Shown: positions 9,491 to 19,119, counted from the stretch's first letter. The stretch is DNA of 64,000 bases from an uncultured Prevotellaceae bacterium (GCA_947166905.1 CAMVFZ010000003.1:94595-158594); one strand, 5' to 3'. Numbers and translations are program-made. Notes: generated by a model from the letters alone, not told the origin.

Positions 9491-12400
9491 ATGAAGCGCC
9501 TGGCCATAATTCTCCTTTCCGCCCTGCTGGCACTGCCCCTTTCCGCCCAGACATCGTCTTTCGACGACGGATGGCGCTTTGCCTTTGGCAATGCGGCCGA
9601 CCCGGGAAAGGATTTTGGCTGCGGCACAGAATACTTCAACTACTTTACCAAGGCTGCGTCGGTCCACAATGAAGGCCCTTATTCGCCCAAGTTCGACGAT
9701 TCTGCCTGGAGGCCCGTCTCCCTGCCTCACGACTGGGTGGTGGACCTGCCCTTCAGCCCCGATGCCAGCAAGAGCCATGGCTACAAGACAGTAGGCTGGA
9801 AGTATCCACAGACCAGTGTCGGCTGGTATCGCAAGCATTTTAAAGTGCCTGCCGATGCTGCTGGAAAGAAGGTCAGAGTGCGCTTTGACGGCATTTTCCG
9901 TGACTCTCAGGTCTGGGTAAACGGCTTCTGGCTGGGTGGCAACCGCAGCGGCTATACGGGCGCAAGCTATGAGATTTCACCCTACCTCAATTACGGTGGC
10001 GACAATATAATCGCCGTACGGGCCGATGCTACCTTCGAGGAAGGCTGGTTCTATGAGGGCGCCGGTATCTATCGGCACACATGGCTTACCATCGGCGAAG
10101 AACCATTGGCTGATTGCAAAGACCTGCCAGTCATAGAGTTAAGCCCTGAGCAGGGGATACTGGTTAACGGCAAAAGAATCCAGCTACGCGGAGTGAACCT
10201 GCATCAGGATCACGCCGGAGTGGGATCGGCCATACCTGACGAACTTTACGAATATCGTTTGCGCCAGCTGCAAAAACTAGGCGTAAACGCCATTAGAACT
10301 TCCCACAACCCGGCATCGCCGGTACTGCTTGACCTTTGCGACAAGCTTGGAATCTATGTGCTTGAGGAGACCCGCCTCATGGGTATCAACGATGCCCAGC
10401 TGGAGCCTCTGCGCAGTATGATAGAGCGCGACAAACACCATCCCTGCATCATCATGTGGGGTATCGGCAACGAGGAATGGGGCATAGAATGGGATGCCAA
10501 GGGCCAGGAAATCGCCCGCCGCATGACGGAATTCTGCCATTCAATAGACCCTACCCGCCCCGTAGTTGTCGCAACCAGCGGCGGCCCGGAGGTTATCAAG
10601 GGAACAGACATTGCAGGGTATAACTATATTCTTCAGAACCCTATAGAACAGCACAGGGCAGACTATCCGCAGCGCATAGCAGTAGGTACGGAAGAGACCA
10701 CCGGCTGCGGCACCCGCGGAGTTTACTTTTACGGACAGCCTGGCCGAATGCCAGCTAAGAACCGCTTTCCCCAGGGGCCTGACAGCCTCTATAACTGCAT
10801 CGAAAGAGGTATGCGCTTCTATGAAGAGCGCCCCTGGCTTGGCGGTTTCTTTTATTGGACGGGTTTTGACTACCGTGGCGAGCCCGATCCTCTGGTTTAC
10901 CCTGCCACCGGCTCCCAGTTCGGTATACTTGACTATTGCGGCTTCCCCAAGGACGAGGCTTATTACCTAAAATCCTGGTGGACCGATGAGCCTGTGCTCC
11001 ACATACTTCCGCACTGGAATCTTGAGGGCCACGAGGGGGAGACCGTCCCCGTCTGGGTTTACAGCAATTGTGACGAGGTCGCCCTTTTCGTAAACGGGAA
11101 GAATCTTGGCCGCAAGAAGATGCCCCGTTACGGGCATCTGGAATGGACGGCCACCTACAAGCCCGGCAATGTTAGAGCTATAGGATATAAGAACGGCCGC
11201 AAGATTCTGGAAGAGGTGGTTTATACCGCCGGAGAGCCTGCCGGCCTTAAGACCGAATATGACGGAATGGTTATGAATGTGACCGTTGTGGATGCAAAGG
11301 GGAACTTTGTTCCAACAGCCTGCATCCCGGTGACGGTCAAGGTTGACGATTCAGTGCGCATCCTTGGCGCCGGTAACGGCGACAGCGCCTTCAGCGGCGT
11401 GGAACGCCCGTCAGACGCATCGGCAAAATCATTCACGATCAATACCTTCAATGGCCGCGCCCAGTTCCTGCTCCAGGACTATAACGGCGTGGTTAACGTA
11501 GACTGCAACGGAGGATTAAGCCTGCGTCTTCAGGTTATTTCTCCAGAGATTATCCGCGTTTCAGAGGCTCCGGACGGTGATTTTGCAGACAGACAGTCGC
11601 TTGTTGTCCTGCCTCAGAAGGGCTGCGCAAAATTCAATGTAACAGAGTCCGCCGCCACCGCCTCAATTAGCACGGACAAACTTGTTGCAACCGTAGATAA
11701 GGTTTCAGGTACTGTATCATTCAGTCGTCCGGATGGCACTCCGTTAGCAATGGACGGACGCGCCACTTTCAAGGCTAATACGGTAGAAGGCAAGGCCGCC
11801 TGGAGTACAACCGTAAGCTTCGCTTCCCCGGAAGACGAGGCCTTCTACGGCCTTGGCCAGCATCAGGCCGGGGAGTTCAACCATAAAGACCGCAACGAAG
11901 AACTATTCCAGTATAACACAAAGGTCAGCGTACCCTTTGTGGTTTCCAACAAGGGCTACGGCCTTTTGTTCGATGCCTACTCCCTGTCCCGTTGGGGCAA
12001 TCCGGAGCCTTACATGCAACTTGGCAAAGCTTTCAAGCTTTATGATAAAAATGGCTTAGAGGGAGCCCTCACCGGTACTTATAATCCTGCCGGAGGTGAG
12101 CCCGTTGTGCAGAGGGAAGACAGTCTTTACTATGAGAACGAGTTTACTGTAAAGAACCTTCCCAAGATAGCCCTCAGCGGCAGCAGCGTGGTTTACGAGG
12201 GCTTCATCCAGGCTCCTGAGACGGCAGAATATCACTTTATCCAGTACTATGCCGGTTTCCAGAGAACTGTAATTGGCGGTAAGGAAGTAATGTCCCGTCG
12301 CTGGCGTCCGGCATGGAATCCCAACAGCTACAAATATACGGTACATCTGGAGAAGGATGTTAAAACCCCTGTCCGTATCGAATGGGAGCCGGACGGCGAT

Positions 12401-14167
12401 GTCTCATACATCGGCCTGAGGGTGGCAGACGTGGCCGCGGAGCCGCATGGCCGTATAAGCTTCTGGAGTGAATACGAGCCCCAGCTGGATTATTACTTTA
12501 TCGCCGGCGACAACTACGACGGTGTAATAAAGGGTTACCGTCAGCTCACTGGTAAGGCCCAGGTAATGCCTAAATGGGTGCTGGGCTTCTGGCAGAGTCG
12601 CGAGCGTTATTCTACCCAGGAAGACCTGGTAAGTACTCTTGCAGAGTTCCGCCGCAGGCACATCCCAGTAGACAATATCGTCCAGGACTGGCAGTACTGG
12701 AAAGACGACCAGTGGGGAAGCCACGAGTTTGACGAGACCCGTTATCCGGATCCTGAAGCTATGTTAGATACGGTACACGCCATGCATGGCCGCTTTATGA
12801 TATCGGTATGGCCTAAATTCTATACAAATACAGATCATTATAAAGAGCTTAAGGCTGCAGGATACGCTTATACTCATGCAGAAGATGCCGGTCTGGAAGA
12901 CTGGCTCGGCCACAAGCAGAGTTTCTACGACGCTTATGCCCAGGGAGGCCGTGAGATGTTCTGGCACCAGATGGACGAGAGCCTGTATAGCAAGTACGGT
13001 CGCAAGATAGACGCCTGGTGGATGGACGCCAGCGAACCCAACCTGCGTGACTGCCTGCCTCTGGATTACATGAAATGGCTTACTACGCCAAATGCCCTTG
13101 GCTCTTCTACGGAATACCTTAACGCCTATGCTCTTGTAAACGCAAAGGCTATTTACGAGGGCCAGCGCAGCGTAGACCCGGACAAACGAGTCTTCCTGCT
13201 CACCCGTAACGGCTTTGCAGGCCTGCAGCGCTACAGCACTGCAACCTGGAGCGGTGACATAGGCACAACCTGGCTGGATTTGCGTACACAGATGGCCGCC
13301 GGCCTTGATTATAGCATGAGCGGAATTCCTTTCTGGGGCATGGATATAGGCGGATTCTCTGTTCTGAGCAAGTACTACGACAAGGCCAATGAGGCCGAGT
13401 GGCAGGAACTTCAGACCCGCTGGCATCAGGCAGGAACCTTTGTTCCTCTGTTCCGTACCCATGGCCAGTGGCCGCGCAGGGAGCTTTGGAATATCGCTCC
13501 GGAAGGCTCGCCCGCATACGAAAGCATTCTTTACTACATGCGTCTTCGTTACCGTCTGATGCCTTACCTCTATTCGCTTGCCGGCGCAGTGTATTTTAAC
13601 GATGCTACCATTTTGCGTGGTCTGCCGATGGATTATCCCGATGACCCGCAGGTTCGCGACCTTTCCGACCAGTGGATGCTGGGACCGGCGCTGATGACCT
13701 GTCCTGTCTATGAATACCAGGCCCGAAGCCGTAGCGTTTACTTCCCCAAGGGCGGATGGTATGACTTCTACACTAATGAATACATCAAGGGCGGACGCCG
13801 TATGACTGTGGCGGCTCCCTACGAAAGAATACCCCTGTACGTGCGTGCAGGCAGCATTATCCCCACCGGACCCGATATGGAATGGAGCGACCAGCTCCCC
13901 GGTGACGAACTGACACTCCTGGTTTATCCCGGCGCCGATGCCGACTTTACCCTCTATCAGGACGACGGCCTTACCTATGCCTACGAGCATGGGGAGTGTT
14001 CCGCCATCAGGCTCAGCTGGAACGATGCCGGTCGCATCCTTACCATCGGCAGCCGTGAAGGCTCATATCCGGGTATGCCGGAGCAAATCAGGATCAAGGT
14101 GATTTATGCCGATGGCGGCAAGCTCGTAGAAACTGTTTATAACGGAAATTTACTTACCATAAGATGA
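9491..14167 (+). CDS. GH2-GH31 fusion: beta-galactosidase-like half joined to PA14-containing alpha-xylosidase-like half
   Basis: A single 1558-residue frame encodes two glycosidases behind one signal peptide (cleavage about SAQ-TSS, residue 20). The GH2 half has the sugar-binding domain (about 25-195), then a barrel from about 222. Its acid/base is Glu328 in GIGNEEWG and its nucleophile is Glu401 in VGTEETTG. A typical C-terminal Ig domain ends near 670. The usual GH2 Ig domain between HTWLTIG (about 197) and GILVNGK (about 222) is missing: only some 25 residues remain where about 100 are expected. The GH31 half starts near 673 (LRLQVISPEIIRVSEAPD). It has a PA14-like insert at about 880-978, nucleophile Asp1179 in AWWMDASEPN and acid/base Asp1256 in WSGDIGTTW. 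PA14-GH31 is the layout of xyloglucan alpha-xylosidases. Together they could strip galactose and xylose from periplasmic xyloglucan oligosaccharides. Substrates are inferred. No frameshift or repeat marks the junction. Confidence 0.88.
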   Translation: MKRLAIILLSALLALPLSAQTSSFDDGWRFAFGNAADPGKDFGCGTEYFNYFTKAASVHNEGPYSPKFDDSAWRPVSLPHDWVVDLPFSPDASKSHGYKTVGWKYPQTSVGWYRKHFKVPADAAGKKVRVRFDGIFRDSQVWVNGFWLGGNRSGYTGASYEISPYLNYGGDNIIAVRADATFEEGWFYEGAGIYRHTWLTIGEEPLADCKDLPVIELSPEQGILVNGKRIQLRGVNLHQDHAGVGSAIPDELYEYRLRQLQKLGVNAIRTSHNPASPVLLDLCDKLGIYVLEETRLMGINDAQLEPLRSMIERDKHHPCIIMWGIGNEEWGIEWDAKGQEIARRMTEFCHSIDPTRPVVVATSGGPEVIKGTDIAGYNYILQNPIEQHRADYPQRIAVGTEETTGCGTRGVYFYGQPGRMPAKNRFPQGPDSLYNCIERGMRFYEERPWLGGFFYWTGFDYRGEPDPLVYPATGSQFGILDYCGFPKDEAYYLKSWWTDEPVLHILPHWNLEGHEGETVPVWVYSNCDEVALFVNGKNLGRKKMPRYGHLEWTATYKPGNVRAIGYKNGRKILEEVVYTAGEPAGLKTEYDGMVMNVTVVDAKGNFVPTACIPVTVKVDDSVRILGAGNGDSAFSGVERPSDASAKSFTINTFNGRAQFLLQDYNGVVNVDCNGGLSLRLQVISPEIIRVSEAPDGDFADRQSLVVLPQKGCAKFNVTESAATASISTDKLVATVDKVSGTVSFSRPDGTPLAMDGRATFKANTVEGKAAWSTTVSFASPEDEAFYGLGQHQAGEFNHKDRNEELFQYNTKVSVPFVVSNKGYGLLFDAYSLSRWGNPEPYMQLGKAFKLYDKNGLEGALTGTYNPAGGEPVVQREDSLYYENEFTVKNLPKIALSGSSVVYEGFIQAPETAEYHFIQYYAGFQRTVIGGKEVMSRRWRPAWNPNSYKYTVHLEKDVKTPVRIEWEPDGDVSYIGLRVADVAAEPHGRISFWSEYEPQLDYYFIAGDNYDGVIKGYRQLTGKAQVMPKWVLGFWQSRERYSTQEDLVSTLAEFRRRHIPVDNIVQDWQYWKDDQWGSHEFDETRYPDPEAMLDTVHAMHGRFMISVWPKFYTNTDHYKELKAAGYAYTHAEDAGLEDWLGHKQSFYDAYAQGGREMFWHQMDESLYSKYGRKIDAWWMDASEPNLRDCLPLDYMKWLTTPNALGSSTEYLNAYALVNAKAIYEGQRSVDPDKRVFLLTRNGFAGLQRYSTATWSGDIGTTWLDLRTQMAAGLDYSMSGIPFWGMDIGGFSVLSKYYDKANEAEWQELQTRWHQAGTFVPLFRTHGQWPRRELWNIAPEGSPAYESILYYMRLRYRLMPYLYSLAGAVYFNDATILRGLPMDYPDDPQVRDLSDQWMLGPALMTCPVYEYQARSRSVYFPKGGWYDFYTNEYIKGGRRMTVAAPYERIPLYVRAGSIIPTGPDMEWSDQLPGDELTLLVYPGADADFTLYQDDGLTYAYEHGECSAIRLSWNDAGRILTIGSREGSYPGMPEQIRIKVIYADGGKLVETVYNGNLLTIR

Positions 14168-15609
14168 AAAAGTTTTTTGTAACCGCAGTAATGATGATGG
14201 CAGCGTCCCTGGCTTTTGCCGGAGATCTGAAAGTGGCTCACGTGTTCTCCGACCATGCCGTGATGCAGCGTGAGACCAGCGTCCCCGTCTGGGGCTGGGG
14301 AACTCCCGGAGCTAAGGTAAGTGTTACCACATCCTGGGATGGGAAGACCGTAAGCACTTCTGTATCAAGTGATGGCGCCTGGCGCGTAAAGGTAACCACC
14401 GCTCAGGCCGGCGGCTCCCATACAATTACTGTCAAGAGTGGAAAAGAGACTGTAGAAGTTAAGGACATCGCCTTTGGCGAGGTCTGGGTCTGCAGCGGCC
14501 AGTCCAATATGGAAATGCCGATGCAAGGCTATGGCTTCCAGGAGATTGAGGGTTTTCGCAATCATCTTATGGAGTCCCACGAGTTCGCTTCCCGCGTTCG
14601 CGTATTCAACATCAAGGCCGATACCACCCATGTCGCCCAGCTTGATGTAGAGACCGTATGGGAGTATACAGAGCCCAATGCCTTCTGCAACACATCGGCT
14701 GTGGGCTATATGTTTGCAAAGAGGCTTGCCCAGAACCTGGACGTACCTGTCGGCATCATCAGCAATGCCTGGGGCGGCAGCAGAATCGAGCCCTGGATGA
14801 GCCAGGAGGCTGTTGAGGGCGCAGGCCTTACCGACGATGAACTCACCTTCGTAAAGAGCCTCAAGGAGCATGCAAACCGCTGGCCGAACAGCATCGCAAC
14901 GTGCTGGAACGGTCGTATGCTTCCAGTCGCCGGCTATCCTGTAAAGGGCTTTATCTGGTATCAGGGCTGCTCCAACATCGGCCAGGCTTGCTACGACAAG
15001 TTGCAGACAGCAATGGTTAAACTTTGGCGTGAAACCTGGGGCTGTGGGGACGTTCCGTTCATCTTTGCCCTGCTGGCTCCGTACGAGCACGGGGACGTTG
15101 ACGGACGCTGGCGTCCGCAGTTCGTCCGTACCCAGATGAATGCGCTGAAGACTACCCCTAACTCTTATGCCGTTTGCACTGAAACCATCGGCAAAAAAGA
15201 AACTGTACATCCCCCTTATAAGCAGGAGGTGGCTGATATGATGGCGATGCGTGCCTTCAGCTGCGCCTATGGCCAGCAGAGCGGCATCACCCTGGATTAT
15301 CCGGAGCCCAAGAGCATAGAGTATCTGGAGGATGGCCGCGTCCGTATAAAATTCACCAATGTGTGGAGCAACCTTATGAGCATCTGCGCAAGGGATATAC
15401 GTGGTTTTGAACTGGCTGGCGAAGACAGGGTTTTCCATCTGGCCGATGCCTACGTGGACTGGGATGGAGAGACCGTTTACGTCAAGTGCGATTCCGTTGC
15501 CAAGCCTGTTGCGGTGCGCTATAGCTTCCGCAACTGGATGGATCCCAATCTGCAGACATCCTACGGCATTCCGGTGCCGCCATTCCGTACGGATGATTGG
15601 AACTTGTAA
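14164..15609 (+). CDS. SASA-family (sialate O-acetylesterase-like) carbohydrate acetylesterase
   Basis: A 481-residue exported SGNH-type esterase. The signal peptide ends SLAFA-GD (residue 20). A short Ig-like N-terminal domain (about 22-105) precedes the catalytic domain, which has Ser114 in the block CSGQSNMEMPM. The oxyanion Gly/Asn are in ISNAWGGSRIEPW and GFIWYQGCSN, and the probable catalytic His is in ETVHPPYKQE. The family removes O-acetyl groups from sugars. Members in hemicellulose loci deacetylate xyloglucan or mannan rather than sialic acid, and that is the likely job here. ATG overlaps the TGA of the GH2-GH31 gene (ATGA at 14164-14167), so translation is coupled. Acetylated galactoglucomannan is the alternative substrate. 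Confidence 0.85.
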   Translation: MKKFFVTAVMMMAASLAFAGDLKVAHVFSDHAVMQRETSVPVWGWGTPGAKVSVTTSWDGKTVSTSVSSDGAWRVKVTTAQAGGSHTITVKSGKETVEVKDIAFGEVWVCSGQSNMEMPMQGYGFQEIEGFRNHLMESHEFASRVRVFNIKADTTHVAQLDVETVWEYTEPNAFCNTSAVGYMFAKRLAQNLDVPVGIISNAWGGSRIEPWMSQEAVEGAGLTDDELTFVKSLKEHANRWPNSIATCWNGRMLPVAGYPVKGFIWYQGCSNIGQACYDKLQTAMVKLWRETWGCGDVPFIFALLAPYEHGDVDGRWRPQFVRTQMNALKTTPNSYAVCTETIGKKETVHPPYKQEVADMMAMRAFSCAYGQQSGITLDYPEPKSIEYLEDGRVRIKFTNVWSNLMSICARDIRGFELAGEDRVFHLADAYVDWDGETVYVKCDSVAKPVAVRYSFRNWMDPNLQTSYGIPVPPFRTDDWNL

Positions 15610-15624
15610 ATAATTATCAACGAT

Positions 15625-17940
15625 ATGAAAATAAAGACTTTTTTTAAGATGACTTCTGTGGTTTTGACGGCTGCCGCCCTTTCCGGTTGCAAAAATGACA
15701 ATGAGTCAAAGGTAATCCCTTCCGATTCTGCCGTTGAGGCAAAGGTTGAGAGCGTACTTAAGGGTATGAGCCTTAAGGATAAGGCCGGCCAGATGGTTCA
15801 GTTAAACATCTCCGTCCTTGAGGACGAGACCCGCGAGGCGATCGACCCTGCCAAGCTGGACAAGATAATAGGGGAGTACCGCGTAGGCTCCATCCTTAAC
15901 GTAATGCACGACGCAGCCCATAGCCGCGAAGCTACTGCAGCCATGGTTCGCCAGATTCAGCAAAAGAGTATGGAGGCCATCGGCATACCGTGTATCTATG
16001 GTTTGGATATGATTCATGGTGCCACCTACCTTACCGATGGTTCCTTTTATCCGCAGGAGGTCAATATTGCGGCTACTTTCAATCGTGAATATGCCCGCCA
16101 GCTTGGTGCTGCAATGGCTTATGAGACCCGCGCCGCCCAGGTTCCTTGGGTGTTCTCTCCAGTAATGGACCTTGGTCGCGATCCACGCTGGCCTCGTATC
16201 TGGGAGAGCTTCGGAGAAGATCCCTACCTGCAGGCAGAAATGGCTAAAGAAGAGACTGTAGCCATCCAGGGTGCAGACCCCAACCATATCGACATGGAGC
16301 ATGCAGCTGTTTCTATCAAGCATTTCATGGGCTATGGCGTTCCGGCTTCCGGCAAGGACCGTACTCCGGCCATTATTGCCAGAAACGATCTCCGCGAGAA
16401 GTTCTTCGCTCCCTTCCTTGCCTGCTTCAAGGCTGGTGCGCTTACCGCAATGGTTAACTCCGCATCAATCAACGGTGTTCCTACCCATGCCAACAAGGAG
16501 CTCCTTACCGGCTGGGTCAAGGAAGATCTTGGATGGGACGGTATGCTTGTAACGGACTGGGCCGATATCGACAATCTTTACAATCGTGACCACGTTGCTG
16601 CCGACAAGCGTGAAGCCGTAGCCATGGGTATCAATGCCGGTATTGATATGATTATGGACCCTTACGATCCCGAATGCGTCAATGACCTTATTGCAGTAGT
16701 CGAGTCCGGTGATGTTCCTATGTCACGTATTGACGATGCTGTACGTCGTATTCTTCGTCTGAAGGTTCGTCTTGGCCTATTTGACAACCCTGTATGGGAT
16801 TATGATTACAAGGAGTTCGCCTCTGAGCGTTTTGCCAAGGAGTCTTACGCAGCTGCCGTAGAGTCTGAGGTTCTGCTTAAGAATGAGGGCATACTGCCGC
16901 TCAAGGGAACTGAGCGCATCCTTGTTACCGGTCCCAATGCCAACTCTATGCGTACTTTGAATGGCGGTTGGAGTTATACCTGGCAGGGTTATGCCGATGA
17001 CTTCGCTCCTCAGTACAATACTATTCTGGAGGCCATGCAGGCCCGTTTCAAGAATGTTGGCTATGAGCCTGGCGTGGTTTACAAAACCGGTGCTGACTGG
17101 CAGGCAGAGGATGCTTCCGGCATCTCCCGCGCAGTTGCTGCCGCCCGTGCTGCAGATGTGATTATCGCTTGCGTTGGAGAGAATTCTTACTGCGAGACTC
17201 CTGGTAATATGGACGACCTTAACCTTTCTTCCAACCAGAAGGAACTGGTAAAGGCTCTTGCCGCTACAGGCAAGCCGATAGTGCTTGTTCTGAACGAGGG
17301 CCGTCCCCGCCTTATCGGCGACATCGAGCCCCTTGCAAAGGCTGTAGTAGATGTTCTGCTGCCTTCCAACTACGGAGCGGATGCTCTTGCTGCCCTTTTG
17401 GCTGGCGACGAGAACTTCTCTGGCAAGTTGCCTTTCACTTATTCCAAGCATATCAACGCCCTGCACACCTACGATTATAAGGTTTCAGAGTATCGTGAGA
17501 CTATGGAAGGCTCCTACAATTACGATGCTGTCATGGATGTTCAGTGGCCCTTCGGTCATGGTCTCAGCTATACCAGCTTCCAGTATGCTAACCTTCGCGT
17601 CTCTGCAAATGAGTTCACTGCCGATGATGTATTGAAGGTATCGGTAGATGTTACCAATACCGGCAAGGTGGCTGGCAAGGAGGCTGTTCTGTTCTATAGT
17701 TCAGACCTTGTAGCTTCACTCATTCCCGATGTAAAGCGTCTGCGTGCCTTTGAAAAGGTTGCCATTGAGCCCGGCAAGACCGTTACCGTAGAGGTTGAGG
17801 TTCCTGCTTCCGCTCTTGCATTCGTTGGTAACGATGGCAAGTGGCGTCTTGAGAAGGGTGATTTCCGTATCAGCTGCGGCGGACAGTCTGCCATGGTCAA
17901 GTGTATCAAAACAAAAGTTTGGGATGAGCCCAATATCTAA
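15625..17940 (+). CDS. GH3 beta-glucosidase-like exo-glycosidase, lipoprotein
   Basis: A 771-residue lipoprotein (signal ends ALSGC, Cys22) with the usual GH3 three-domain order: N-terminal barrel (about 35-385) with catalytic nucleophile Asp311 in GMLVTDWADIDN, alpha/beta domain (about 410-640) with the acid/base region CVGENSYCETPGN, and C-terminal fibronectin-III-like domain (about 670-765, VSVDVTNTGKVAGKEAVLFY). Further marks are KHFMGYG and FGHGLSYTSF. It would release glucose from the non-reducing ends of cello- or de-branched xyloglucan oligosaccharides in the periplasm. The lipid anchor probably faces the periplasm. It lies 15 nt after the esterase and 3 nt before the epimerase gene. 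Confidence 0.9.
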   Translation: MKIKTFFKMTSVVLTAAALSGCKNDNESKVIPSDSAVEAKVESVLKGMSLKDKAGQMVQLNISVLEDETREAIDPAKLDKIIGEYRVGSILNVMHDAAHSREATAAMVRQIQQKSMEAIGIPCIYGLDMIHGATYLTDGSFYPQEVNIAATFNREYARQLGAAMAYETRAAQVPWVFSPVMDLGRDPRWPRIWESFGEDPYLQAEMAKEETVAIQGADPNHIDMEHAAVSIKHFMGYGVPASGKDRTPAIIARNDLREKFFAPFLACFKAGALTAMVNSASINGVPTHANKELLTGWVKEDLGWDGMLVTDWADIDNLYNRDHVAADKREAVAMGINAGIDMIMDPYDPECVNDLIAVVESGDVPMSRIDDAVRRILRLKVRLGLFDNPVWDYDYKEFASERFAKESYAAAVESEVLLKNEGILPLKGTERILVTGPNANSMRTLNGGWSYTWQGYADDFAPQYNTILEAMQARFKNVGYEPGVVYKTGADWQAEDASGISRAVAAARAADVIIACVGENSYCETPGNMDDLNLSSNQKELVKALAATGKPIVLVLNEGRPRLIGDIEPLAKAVVDVLLPSNYGADALAALLAGDENFSGKLPFTYSKHINALHTYDYKVSEYRETMEGSYNYDAVMDVQWPFGHGLSYTSFQYANLRVSANEFTADDVLKVSVDVTNTGKVAGKEAVLFYSSDLVASLIPDVKRLRAFEKVAIEPGKTVTVEVEVPASALAFVGNDGKWRLEKGDFRISCGGQSAMVKCIKTKVWDEPNI

Positions 17941-17943
17941 GAT

Positions 17944-19119
17944 ATGACTTTAGATCAAATGAAATTGGAGGTCAGGGAAAACCTGACCTCCAATATATTA
18001 CCTTACTGGCTTCGATTGCTGGATCCTAGAGGGGGATTCTACGGAGAGGTTAAGGCTGATGGTACCGTGCTTCGCGACGCATCGCGTGGCGTTATTCTGA
18101 ACGCCCGCATCATCTGGTCCTTCGCTGCAGCCTATCAGGCAATACCGGAAAAGCGTTACCTCATGGCAGCAGTCCACGCCAAAGACTGGTTCCTAAAGCA
18201 TTTCTGCGACCATAAATACGGTGGTGTCTACTGGTCAGTAGCTGCCGACGGCACCCGCGAAGATACCAAGAAGCAGCTTTATGCCCAGGGCTTTGCCATC
18301 TATGGCCTTTCAGAGCTGTATAAGGTTACCAAAGACGATGAAGTCCTGAAAGCGGCGGTTAATATCTACCGTGTGGTAGAAACCTTCTTTGCAGACAAAG
18401 AGTTCGGCGGCTATACAGAAGCCCTCGCAAGGGATTTCTCTCCTCTGGAAGACATGTCCTTGAGCGCCCACGATATCAATGCAGACAAGACAATGAATTC
18501 CCATCTGCATATACTGGAAGCCTATGCCAACCTTTATCAGGTATGGCCCGATGCCGGCCTGAAAAAGGCTGTTGAGAGGCTTCTGGATATCATCGGCACC
18601 AAGGTAATGAATACCGACGGCCACCTTCAACTCTACTTCCGCAGGGACTGGAGCGTACTTCCCGGAGGCATTTCCTATGGTCACGACATAGAGACTTCCT
18701 GGCTGGCACTGGAATGCGCTTTCGCACTTAAAGACGATGCCGTAGTGGAGCGCGTGCGCCCCTGGGCCCTTGCTATGGCTCAGGCTGGCAACGAGGGCCT
18801 GCTCCCGGACGGTTCAATGCGCTACGAGCGTCTTCTTGACGGTACCTTCGACGATTCCCGCCAGTGGTGGGTTCAAGCCGAAACCGTCGTGGGCAACCTC
18901 TGGCTTTGGAAATACCACGGCATTGCAGGTAATTTGCCCTGCAATGCCGTAAGGGCGTGGGAGTATATTAGAGAGAATCTGGTAGATCCGATAGGCGGCG
19001 AATGGTGGTGGGCTATACTGCCGGACGGCAGCAAGGACCTCTCCCAGCCCAAGGCCGGTTTCTGGAAGTGCCCCTACCACAACACCCGCATGTGCCTCCA
19101 AGTACTATCGCTACTTTAG
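17944..19119 (+). CDS. AGE-family cellobiose 2-epimerase
   Basis: Epimerises the reducing-end sugar of beta-1,4-disaccharides. In mannan pathways it turns mannobiose into mannosyl-glucose for GH130. The 391-residue cytoplasmic (alpha/alpha)6 barrel has the family marks RENLTSNILPYWLRL, PRGGFYGEV, NARIIWSFAAAY, GFAIYGLSELY, the catalytic His in YGHDIETSWLALE and the C-terminal His in FWKCPYHNTRMCL. The start is supported by the conserved first helix and by the 3-nt gap to the GH3 stop. The DNA of codons 7-17 forms a perfect 13-bp hairpin. The 3' end overlaps the convergent transporter gene by 9 nt. N-acylglucosamine 2-epimerase is a less likely alternative given the GH26/GH130 context. Confidence 0.9.
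   Translation: MTLDQMKLEVRENLTSNILPYWLRLLDPRGGFYGEVKADGTVLRDASRGVILNARIIWSFAAAYQAIPEKRYLMAAVHAKDWFLKHFCDHKYGGVYWSVAADGTREDTKKQLYAQGFAIYGLSELYKVTKDDEVLKAAVNIYRVVETFFADKEFGGYTEALARDFSPLEDMSLSAHDINADKTMNSHLHILEAYANLYQVWPDAGLKKAVERLLDIIGTKVMNTDGHLQLYFRRDWSVLPGGISYGHDIETSWLALECAFALKDDAVVERVRPWALAMAQAGNEGLLPDGSMRYERLLDGTFDDSRQWWVQAETVVGNLWLWKYHGIAGNLPCNAVRAWEYIRENLVDPIGGEWWWAILPDGSKDLSQPKAGFWKCPYHNTRMCLQVLSLL
17964..17994 (+). other. Perfect 13-bp stem-loop inside the first codons of the epimerase gene
   Basis: The left arm, ATTGGAGGTCAGG (17964-17976), pairs without mismatch to the right arm (17982-17994) around a 5-nt GAAAA loop, a GNRA-like tetraloop plus one. It starts 20 nt after the epimerase ATG, in conserved coding sequence. 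It is not followed by a T-run, so a simple terminator is unlikely. It could slow ribosomes or RNA polymerase, or stabilise the upstream message. Confidence 0.75.

Noticed and set aside
12764..13990. 408-residue open frame on the minus strand
   Set aside because: Lies wholly antisense to the conserved GH31 half and shows no domain; a shadow of biased codon use.
14164..15609. True sialic-acid esterase role
   Set aside because: No sialidase or sialate catabolism genes are present; the neighbours are all hemicellulose enzymes.
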